Assembly: GCA_937959095.1 (NCBI GenBank)
Contig: CALGLY010000423.1
Span: 1-5,495 of the forward strand
DNA from: an uncultured Saprospiraceae bacterium
Lineage (GTDB): Bacteria; Bacteroidota; Bacteroidia; Chitinophagales; Saprospiraceae
Length of the DNA: 5,495 nt
Direction: 5' to 3'
Shown piece after piece: positions 1 to 5,495 of this stretch. A program made the position numbers and the translations under genes. Numbering within the stretch: the first letter of the stretch is position 1; every line of letters begins with the position of its first letter. Under the pieces are notes generated by a model, which was given only the letters and a program-made list of their open reading frames with translations, was not told the DNA's origin and ran no database searches.

Positions 1-65
1 GGAACATAACTGGTTATGAAGCCCGATTTTGTAACGAAGAAAACTGGAAAAAGAAGCAGTCATAA
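1..65 (+). CDS. Possible C-terminal tail of a convergent gene cut by the left edge
   Basis: The third forward frame is open from the window edge to a TAA at 63-65 and gives 20 codons ending CNEENWKKKQS, a plausible hydrophilic C-terminus. It would converge on the sensor kinase gene with about 89 bases between the stops. The same stretch is also open on the minus strand from an ATG at 63 to the window edge (21 codons, starting MTASFSSF), so a next minus-strand gene is the alternative. Neither can be identified from so few residues. Confidence 0.25.
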   Translation, partial: NITGYEARFCNEENWKKKQS

Positions 66-154
66 ATGCAAAGAAATTTCTGTTACAGTGTATTAAATGC
101 TTGGAGGTTAAAAAGAATGAATTTTAATAAGTTGATCCTCAAAAAAATCTATTC

Positions 155-3100
155 CTAATTAGTTGCCTCCAATTCGTGTGTTTTCTTTCCTATTTGGCTT
201 ATCAACTCAGTTAGTTGCCCTAAATTGAAAGGCTTACTGATATAATTATTCATACCTGCTTCCATGCAATTGATGCGGTCACTACTCATTGCATTAGCTG
301 TAACACCTACAATAATAGGTTGCTCTACAGGTTTTTGGCGTATAGCACGCGTTGCTTGCAAACCGTCCATTTCAGGCATTTGCACATCCATAAAAATAAG
401 GTCGAATTTCTTCTTTTCTATTATATCTACTGCCTCTCGTCCATTCTCTACTAAAGTAGGAATGTATCCTATTTTCTTGAGTACAGTGAGAATCAATTTT
501 TGATTAAATACATTATCTTCTGCTACTAATATATTGAGTGGGTATTTTTGTGCTAAATCCGTTGATAGCGGATTCCTGTTAGATGTTCTGTTCATTCCAG
601 ATTTGTGTTTCAATAATACATTGAGTAAGGCCCGATGTTGAATCGGCTTGGTAAGCATTACGAAAGAAGCGTCTTGTGAAGACATCCTTGTTCCTACAGG
701 TACGGTAAAAATAAATTGAACGTTAGGATGCTCCTTATTAAGTTGAGACGCTAATGCAGTATTAAAGTCACATAAATCTATGTCACAAAGACAATGATTT
801 ATGTTTTTATGTTGGTTTAGATAATCTAAATCAAAGGTTGTTTTTTGAATAGAATTCATTTTAAGTGCGGCTAAGATGCTTTCTAAACTCTGTAAATGAT
901 TATCCGACCGATCGCAAATAAGTACAGTCTTCCCCGAAAGCAGCTCTGGAGGTAAGATATCATCTATCGTTCTTTCTGTTTGTTTTACAGAGATAGTAAA
1001 GAAAAATTCAGCACCTTTTCCTTCTTCGCTATGCACTCCTATTCTGCCTCCCATTAGTTCGCAAAAGCGTTTGGAAATAGCCAGTCCGAGTCCAGTACCT
1101 CCAAATTTTCGGGTAGTAGACGGATCTACCTGCGTAAAAGCTTCAAAGAGATTAGCTTGTAGATCTTTTGCAATCCCCATACCTGTATCTTTCACACTGA
1201 ACCGAAGTCGAATTGTACCATCATTTGGCTGTGGACTTGCTTTTGATACCTGAATGAAAATATTTCCTTCTTTCGTGAATTTTAAGGCATTCCCTACTAG
1301 ATTGCTCAATATTTGTTTCAATTTTGATGCATCACCAATCACAGAACTCGGTACATCTGAATCTATAACATAATCCAATTGAAGACGTTTGCTGGAGGCA
1401 CTAGCAGCAAAGAGTAAAAGGACATTTTCAATAGCCGTTCGGATATGAAAAGGAATATACTCTAATTCTATTTTTTCGGACTCTACTTTCGTGAAATCCA
1501 GTATATCATTGATGATGAGTAGCAAGTTTTCTCCGCTTTGCTGCACCGTGCTTAGGAGTTCTTCTTGCTCGCTATCTAGTTCGCTATAGCCTAAAAGCTG
1601 CAATACGCCTAACATGCCGTTCATAGGAGTACGAATTTCATGGCTCATATTCGCTAAAAAGATACTTTTTGCGGTATTTGCTCTTTCTGCTTCTTGGCGA
1701 GCTTCTTCAGCTTGGTGGGTTCGTTCTTTTACTATTTTTTCTAATTGTGCTTGTGCCTCTTGATTTCTTATACTTCTAGAGTATTGATAAAGAAGCACTC
1801 CTAATATCGTCAAAAGTGGTAGTGTTATCTTAAACCAAAGTTCTTCCCAATAGGGCTTTGAAATATTGATGACTAAATCTTTAGATTTACTCCAATAACC
1901 ATCACTATTCCTTGCTCGTACCTTGAAGGTATACAGACTGGACTCTAGATTGGTATAACTCACTTTATTATCTTTTCCTCCTTTATTCCACTCCTCATCC
2001 AACCCCTCTAGCATGTATTGATATTCATAATCTTGCACTCCTCGATAATCAATAACAGCATAGTCAAGCGTAATAATTGAATGCTCATAGCTTAGATCAA
2101 TTTCTTTCGTTTCTAGAATGTCTTTAGTAAGGATTGCGCAGCCCAATAATTCATCCTTTTCTAAAATTTTAATTGATTTGTTTTGTAGCTTAAGGTCCGT
2201 AATTTGAGGCATAAGAACTATGCTATCTAGCATGACTTTTTCTCCATAAAAAGCATGAAAGCCTGACTCGCAACCGAAATAAATTCGCCCTGTTTGGTCT
2301 TTATAATTAGAGCGAATATGGTAGCCATCTATCACACCATCGCGTTTTTGGAAATGCGTAAGCCTATCCGTCGATTCATCATAGCGGGCAATACCATCGG
2401 GACTGGCTATCCAAAGGTTATTATCAGCATCCGCCTCGATACCATTGACACTACTGACTCCCTGAAGGAGTGCATCATAAAAAAGAAAACTATCCTTTTC
2501 GATATCATATTTATAGAGGATATTTTGCGCACCTACCCATATATTTCCTTCTACCAGTTCTAGCGTCTGTACCAAGTTGATAGGAGGATCTGTTGCCTGA
2601 TTTTGTCCCAAAAAAGTCTTAAAATAATAATGTCCATTATCAGTTTTAAAAACCCTGCAAAATCCACCGCCATTAGTAGCAATCCATATGCGCCCTTTAT
2701 CATCTTCCATTATATCCGACACACTATTGCTGCTCAAGGAACTTGGATTATAAGGATCTAGATAGAAGGCTGTTATTTTCCCATGCTCAATTAAGCGTAA
2801 TCCATTGCCAGAGGCAATCCAAATACGTTTTTTAGAGTCCTGTAAGACTTCTTGCACAAAAAGATTATCTGAAATTGTAGGATCCTTGAATAGGTTTAAT
2901 TTCTCTGTAGTAGGGTCAAATTGAAATAAGCCACTTTTTGTTCCTATCCAAATAATTCCTCTATCGTCCTGCATGAAGCATCTAATATCTTCTAAGCTTC
3001 TTCCTTCGGCAGTGCGATAGTCAAAATGTGTTGAGCTATCTGTTTCTTTATTGTATTTTAGAATGCCTGAAGAACGTGTTCCTAACCAAATAACACCTGA

Positions 3101-4375
3101 TTCATCTTGAAAAAAAGCATTAACATCAAGAGAGCCTTCCTTCTGAAGGGTGCTATTGAGTAAAGGAATTCGATGATGATGATTATTATAAATAGCAACG
3201 CCCTTCTGGGTCGAAATCCAAATGATTCCTTCTGGGTCTTTATAAATATCTACAATTTGGTTGTCATAAAGCTGATGACTCTTCTTTTCTGTACTTACAT
3301 AACGTTCAAATAGTATCTCTTTCGACTTGGAAGATAATCTATTTAAGGAATGGATGTCTGCAATATCATCTAGATTTAAAATACTTAATCCTTCTGTACT
3401 CCCTATCCAAAGCGTATTCTCATGCTCTTCAATAGAATAAATACTTCTAATACCACGTGGATAACCTTTAATTTGAAAATTGACAAAACGAAAATCCTCT
3501 ATTGGGGAGTCATAATAGGAAGAAGAAGTCGGCGGTACTAATAAATCTAACCCATTTCCAAACGTGCCAAACCAAAGTCGCCCTTCATTATCTTCCTTTA
3601 TTACCCACACCGAATTATGATGTAAACTATAAGGCAAATTTTCTTGATGTGTGATGTGTCGGAAGCCTATTTTTCTGCCTTCAGGGAGTTTTTCTTCTGG
3701 AAGTAATAAATTAATTCCCCCTTCCCACGTACCAATCCAAATATATCCTTTGCTATCTTCCATGATACTCAATACACCACCATGACTGATGCTAAGCGGG
3801 TCTTCTCGCTCATGTTGATAAGACTTGAAGGTTTCCGTGATGTAATCAAAAATACTTATTCCTTTTTCTGTACCGACCCACAAGCGACCTTTGGAATCTT
3901 CCAGAAGGCTCAAGATTTGATTTTGAATCAGTGTAGTACTATCTCCAGCTTCATGCTTAAAGGTCTTAAATTTATCTTTTCTATAATCATAGCGCGTCAA
4001 TCCACCGCCATCCGTTCCAATCCATAAATAGCCTTTCGAGTCATTATATAATTCCTTGATTTGATTGCTTTGTAAGCCATTTAAATCTGCCCGATAGACT
4101 AAAAAATTCCTGCTATCATAGCGATTAAGCCCACCTGCCGTAGCAATCCAAATATAACCTCTATCATCTCTAATCGTGCTATAAACTTTATTAGAAGAGA
4201 GCCCATCTGCTTTACTCAAGCGGATAAAAGAAAGTGGAGAGGATACTTGTGCAATGACATGGTGAGAAGAGACACTAAAGAAAAAAAGAAACGCACATAA
4301 ACAAAGCCTAATACCCCAATAGGAAAGGGTATTTATCACATAAAAGCATGAGATAAAGTGGCTGTTCACATACAT
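155..4375 (-). CDS. Hybrid two-component sensor histidine kinase: double propeller, Y_Y_Y, HisKA/HATPase, two receivers, no DNA-binding domain
   Basis: This is a membrane-bound sensor kinase of 1406 residues. The N-terminus has a signal-like stretch (hydrophobic core about 24-36, likely cleavage after VIA at 40-42). Fourteen Reg_prop repeats with IW(I/V)G(T)-type cores span about 52-710, ending with the family's usual IYFG...GFHAF blade. A Y_Y_Y domain follows at about 776-841 ([20 protein letters not shown]). One transmembrane helix lies at about 846-866 and a coiled coil at about 868-905. The HisKA H-box is [10 protein letters not shown] with phospho-accepting His912. The HATPase has its N box (Asn1025, Asn1029), DTGMGI (1063-1068), an F box and [10 protein letters not shown] (1092-1101). 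Receiver 1 (about 1148-1256) is degenerate; receiver 2 (about 1280-1396) is complete with Glu1286/Asp1287, Asp1330, Thr1359 and Lys1381. By family knowledge the propellers sense a periplasmic ligand, often a glycan; the ligand here is unknown. The ATG is preceded by A/T-rich sequence without Shine-Dalgarno; GTG codons at residues 3 and 13 are weaker alternatives. No frameshift is seen. Confidence 0.96.
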   Translation of the reverse strand: MYVNSHFISCFYVINTLSYWGIRLCLCAFLFFFSVSSHHVIAQVSSPLSFIRLSKADGLSSNKVYSTIRDDRGYIWIATAGGLNRYDSRNFLVYRADLNGLQSNQIKELYNDSKGYLWIGTDGGGLTRYDYRKDKFKTFKHEAGDSTTLIQNQILSLLEDSKGRLWVGTEKGISIFDYITETFKSYQHEREDPLSISHGGVLSIMEDSKGYIWIGTWEGGINLLLPEEKLPEGRKIGFRHITHQENLPYSLHHNSVWVIKEDNEGRLWFGTFGNGLDLLVPPTSSSYYDSPIEDFRFVNFQIKGYPRGIRSIYSIEEHENTLWIGSTEGLSILNLDDIADIHSLNRLSSKSKEILFERYVSTEKKSHQLYDNQIVDIYKDPEGIIWISTQKGVAIYNNHHHRIPLLNSTLQKEGSLDVNAFFQDESGVIWLGTRSSGILKYNKETDSSTHFDYRTAEGRSLEDIRCFMQDDRGIIWIGTKSGLFQFDPTTEKLNLFKDPTISDNLFVQEVLQDSKKRIWIASGNGLRLIEHGKITAFYLDPYNPSSLSSNSVSDIMEDDKGRIWIATNGGGFCRVFKTDNGHYYFKTFLGQNQATDPPINLVQTLELVEGNIWVGAQNILYKYDIEKDSFLFYDALLQGVSSVNGIEADADNNLWIASPDGIARYDESTDRLTHFQKRDGVIDGYHIRSNYKDQTGRIYFGCESGFHAFYGEKVMLDSIVLMPQITDLKLQNKSIKILEKDELLGCAILTKDILETKEIDLSYEHSIITLDYAVIDYRGVQDYEYQYMLEGLDEEWNKGGKDNKVSYTNLESSLYTFKVRARNSDGYWSKSKDLVINISKPYWEELWFKITLPLLTILGVLLYQYSRSIRNQEAQAQLEKIVKERTHQAEEARQEAERANTAKSIFLANMSHEIRTPMNGMLGVLQLLGYSELDSEQEELLSTVQQSGENLLLIINDILDFTKVESEKIELEYIPFHIRTAIENVLLLFAASASSKRLQLDYVIDSDVPSSVIGDASKLKQILSNLVGNALKFTKEGNIFIQVSKASPQPNDGTIRLRFSVKDTGMGIAKDLQANLFEAFTQVDPSTTRKFGGTGLGLAISKRFCELMGGRIGVHSEEGKGAEFFFTISVKQTERTIDDILPPELLSGKTVLICDRSDNHLQSLESILAALKMNSIQKTTFDLDYLNQHKNINHCLCDIDLCDFNTALASQLNKEHPNVQFIFTVPVGTRMSSQDASFVMLTKPIQHRALLNVLLKHKSGMNRTSNRNPLSTDLAQKYPLNILVAEDNVFNQKLILTVLKKIGYIPTLVENGREAVDIIEKKKFDLIFMDVQMPEMDGLQATRAIRQKPVEQPIIVGVTANAMSSDRINCMEAGMNNYISKPFNLGQLTELISQIGKKTHELEATN
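188..538 (-). other. Receiver domain 2 of the kinase, intact, C-terminal
   Basis: Residues about 1280-1396 show a full receiver signature: the acidic pair in AEDN (1285-1288), [11 protein letters not shown] with phospho-accepting Asp1330, Thr1359 in VTANAM, and Lys1381 in SKPF. Only about ten residues follow before the stop, so no output domain is attached. The expected role is to accept phosphate from His912 and pass it to a separate Hpt protein, or to signal allosterically. Confidence 0.92.
608..934 (-). other. Receiver domain 1 of the kinase, degenerate (possible pseudo-receiver)
   Basis: Residues about 1148-1256 have receiver-like order: a first hydrophobic strand VLIC followed by Asp1155, a possible phospho-acceptor Asp1198 in CLCDID, a Thr at 1224 after a hydrophobic strand, and Thr-Lys-Pro with Lys1243. 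The acidic pair is reduced to Asp1155-Arg1156, and the usual Met-Pro after the acceptor Asp is missing. The domain is much more diverged than receiver 2. It may no longer be phosphorylated and may act as a spacer or regulatory surface. That function is inferred from the missing residues. Confidence 0.65.
1778..1840 (-). other. Transmembrane helix of the sensor kinase
   Basis: Residues about 846-866 form the only strongly hydrophobic stretch after the signal sequence (core [13 protein letters not shown]). It follows the Y_Y_Y domain at the aromatic KPYWEELWF junction and precedes a basic, then Glu/Gln/Ala-rich coiled coil that leads into the H-box. This places the propellers and Y_Y_Y domain outside the inner membrane and the kinase core in the cytoplasm. 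Confidence 0.85.
2246..4222 (-). other. Region encoding 14 Reg_prop repeats (predicted two seven-bladed beta-propellers)
   Basis: The repeat core (Ile/Leu)-Trp-(Ile/Val/Leu/Phe)-(Gly/Ala/Ser)-Thr recurs with its Trp at residues 76, 118, 166, 213, 268, 323, 386, 430, 476, 519, 564, 613 and 655, and a Tyr takes the Trp place in the last copy at 699. Most copies are preceded by D-x-x-G or N-x-x-G and followed by a Gly-rich turn and an aromatic strand such as GGLNRYD. Fourteen copies equal two complete seven-bladed propellers, as known for Bacteroidota hybrid sensors. Spacing is about 42-49 residues, except 55, 55 and 63 before the fifth, sixth and seventh copies, so propeller 1 carries larger loops. 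The whole region should face the periplasm. Confidence 0.88.
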
Positions 4376-4412
4376 ATTTTTTAAAAGTTTTAATTAGGGG
4401 CATGTAGTCTAA

Positions 4413-4431
4413 AGGCTTTACGAATAAGCCT
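4413..4431 (-). promoter_or_regulatory. Inverted repeat at the predicted transcription start of the kinase gene
   Basis: AGGCTT (4413-4418) and AAGCCT (4426-4431) form a perfect 6-bp inverted repeat around a 7-base loop. It lies directly downstream of the candidate -7 element, so it would sit at the extreme 5' end of the mRNA. It could be a 5'-protecting stem-loop or an operator overlapping the start site. A chance repeat is also possible at this length. Confidence 0.35.
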
Positions 4432-4434
4432 ATA

Positions 4435-4465
4435 CAAAAGTAATGATTTATTTCGATTTTGGAAA
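4435..4465 (-). promoter_or_regulatory. Candidate Bacteroidota-type promoter of the sensor kinase gene
   Basis: Read on the minus strand, TTTC (4465-4462), 19 bases, then TACTTTTG (4442-4435) fits the phylum's -33/-7 consensus (TTTG, about 19 bases, TAnnTTTG). The -7 element is a full match and the -33 element has one mismatch. Transcription would begin near 4430, giving a leader of about 55 bases before the ATG at 4375. The promoter supports expression of the kinase apart from the upstream lipoprotein gene. It was found by pattern only. Confidence 0.55.
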
Positions 4466-4665
4466 GGGTCTAAATTTTTATAAAAATACGCCTCATTTTT
4501 TTGTTTAAAATACAGCATCTCATTATAAATGCTTTTTTCAAAGCAATCGAGTAGTTATACTTTTTGGTTCTTTCTAAAAGGATGCATAAGGAAGTAACGT
4601 AATCTATATGCAAAACTAAAAGAGAAAGCTTTATAGTCTTCCATTTTGAACTTTCTGGACTAGTA

Positions 4666-5286
4666 TTAATGCTCCATCACAGGCTTCCAATCTAGTGTTT
4701 CTAGGAGTTCTTCCAAGTAACGTTCATAGGATTGGAGCATTTTGGGAGCATTATGATTATTCTTGATTTTTTGTTCGCGAGCACCTTGCTTTAAGTAAGT
4801 AATTGTGCTAGGTAACTCTGCCATTACAAAGCCGTTTTCAGGGTAAGTTTCCGCTAAATCAAAATAACTCAATTGCTCTGCTTGGCTCATCAAGCTATCG
4901 AGCTGTGCTTGTAGTAGATATGCTTCAAATAAACCTTTGCGTGGCACATGTGCTTTGCCTTCGAACAGCACTAATCCATTCGTAAATATTTTCGCTTCGT
5001 AATTTGGGCATTTGCCATAACACTTCGTACGTTCCAAGCTTGCCATTAGCGTATTAGGATCTAGTTTCGCGACACTTATCTCAGAAATAGGATCTACTTC
5101 GGGAGTAAGTACAGTCGTATTCGCATCCGCATAGCCTAAAGCACTTTTTGCCAATACCGCAGGATCTACACCGACAGGCTTTGGCAGCGTACTAGTCTCA
5201 CTCAATTCTTTAGTACTTTTACAAGCTTGTGTAATAGAAAACAGGACAATTAATAGTAGGGTAATATTTCTTTGAAAAGAATTCAT
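4666..5286 (-). CDS. Putative lipoprotein with a DUF6438-like domain
   Basis: This encodes a 206-residue protein of unknown function. The reading frame extends up to a GTG at 5313, but the ATG at 5286 is preferred: it puts Met directly before a compact lipoprotein signal (MNSFQRN, hydrophobic LLLIVLF, then SITQAC with lipid-accepting Cys22), whereas the GTG adds nine residues in front. The lipobox is slightly loose (TQAC). A low-complexity linker (about 23-80) follows. The C-terminal domain (about 83-197) starts with LERTKCYGKCPNY, then NG and an LFEG strand, and ends with NNHNAP and a Leu/Glu-rich helix. This matches my recollection of DUF6438, a domain frequent in Bacteroidota lipoproteins; its biochemical role is not known. 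Cys89 and Cys93 (C-x3-C) may pair or bind something, which is inference. The protein should be anchored in the envelope. No convincing promoter was found upstream. Confidence 0.85.
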   Translation of the reverse strand: MNSFQRNITLLLIVLFSITQACKSTKELSETSTLPKPVGVDPAVLAKSALGYADANTTVLTPEVDPISEISVAKLDPNTLMASLERTKCYGKCPNYEAKIFTNGLVLFEGKAHVPRKGLFEAYLLQAQLDSLMSQAEQLSYFDLAETYPENGFVMAELPSTITYLKQGAREQKIKNNHNAPKMLQSYERYLEELLETLDWKPVMEH

Positions 5287-5359
5287 TCTTACGTTATATT
5301 TTAGGCAATTCACATTAATAAATTGTGCAGTTTATTATTGGGAGTTGCCTTAGTTCTAA

Positions 5360-5375
5360 GCAATTCAAAAATTGC
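5360..5375. promoter_or_regulatory. Short perfect inverted repeat upstream of the lipoprotein gene
   Basis: GCAATT (5360-5365) and AATTGC (5370-5375) are perfect inverted copies separated by CAAA. The element lies about 75-90 bases upstream of the preferred ATG at 5286, a reasonable place for an operator or a 5'-leader hairpin. At 6 bp per arm in AT-rich DNA it may be chance. No -33/-7 promoter pair is aligned with it. Confidence 0.2.
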
Positions 5376-5495
5376 AAGCCCAAATAGTTTGTCTTTTGAA
5401 CTTGTATTTACGCTTGATAATAGCTTTATGACAACAAAAAATTTGTAAAAAGAAAAGAAGGTAAGGGAATTTGTAGAAAATAACCTACCAGTTCG

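Noticed and set aside
5..18. CATAAC-TG-GTTATG inverted repeat at the left edge.
   Set aside because: The arms are perfect but only two bases apart, too tight for a hairpin, and there is no context at the window edge to support an operator.
72..81. 10-bp palindrome AGAAATTTCT.
   Set aside because: It is short and of AT-rich composition, with no promoter or gene start aligned to it.
101..172. TTGGAGG (101-107) and CCTCCAA (166-172) as arms of a terminator for the kinase gene, near a run of seven A at 141-147.
   Set aside because: The arms are 58 bases apart, one lies inside the coding region, and on the minus strand the T run falls inside the loop rather than after the stem.
2294..4027. Open frames on the plus strand inside the kinase gene.
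   Set aside because: They are antisense to an intact gene with recognisable domains throughout, and their translations show no family features.
4530..4545. Stem-loop TGCTTT-GAAA-AAAGCA on the minus strand, about 120 bases downstream of the lipoprotein stop, considered as a terminator.
   Set aside because: The stem is short and AT-rich and is followed only by TTTATAATG rather than a T run. It could form, but it does not meet the pattern of an intrinsic terminator.
4611..4618. A second full TAnnTTTG match (TAGTTTTG) on the minus strand.
   Set aside because: No TTTG-like -33 element lies 19-21 bases upstream, and the leader would exceed 230 bases; the site at 4435-4442 fits better.
5395..5428. 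Plus-strand promoter-like pair TTTG (5395-5398) and TAGCTTTA (5421-5428).
   Set aside because: The spacer is 22 bases, the -7 element has a mismatch, and no plus-strand gene begins downstream within the window.
5323..5448. Plus-strand open frame of 41 codons starting at a TTG, with a hydrophobic start.
   Set aside because: It has no ATG near its beginning, no recognisable product, and lies across the upstream region of the lipoprotein gene.

Overview
The window looks like chromosomal DNA of a low-GC member of the Bacteroidota. Three things point there: the large gene has the two-propeller, Y_Y_Y and histidine-kinase layout of Bacteroidota hybrid two-component sensors; the second gene encodes a small lipoprotein with a DUF6438-like domain, a type common in that phylum; and the best promoter fits the Bacteroidota -33/-7 pattern (TTTG, 19 bases, TAnnTTTG) rather than the sigma70 pattern, with no Shine-Dalgarno sequence before the start. 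The genus cannot be told from this sequence.

Layout, left to right. Positions 1-154 lie beyond the 3' end of the large gene; they hold at most the last 20 codons of a convergent plus-strand gene cut by the window edge. Positions 155-4375 (minus strand) are one intact gene for a 1406-residue membrane-bound hybrid sensor kinase. Positions 4376-4665 are intergenic, with a good candidate promoter for the kinase, a small inverted repeat at the expected transcription start, and a 14-bp AT palindrome just upstream. Positions 4666-5286 (minus strand) encode a 206-residue lipoprotein. Positions 5287-5495 are non-coding as far as can be seen, with one short perfect inverted repeat.

The kinase is predicted to have a periplasmic sensor of 14 propeller repeats (two seven-bladed propellers) followed by a Y_Y_Y domain. 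One transmembrane helix and a coiled coil connect this to a complete HisKA/HATPase core. Two receivers follow: the first is degenerate and the second intact. Unlike the classical Bacteroides HTCS regulators it resembles, it ends right after the second receiver, with neither an AraC-type DNA-binding domain nor an Hpt domain. Its output must therefore go through a partner outside this window. The lipoprotein gene is upstream on the same strand, but the 290-base gap and the kinase's own promoter suggest separate transcription. Nothing in the sequence ties the two functions together. No mobile element, CRISPR array, tRNA or rRNA was seen.
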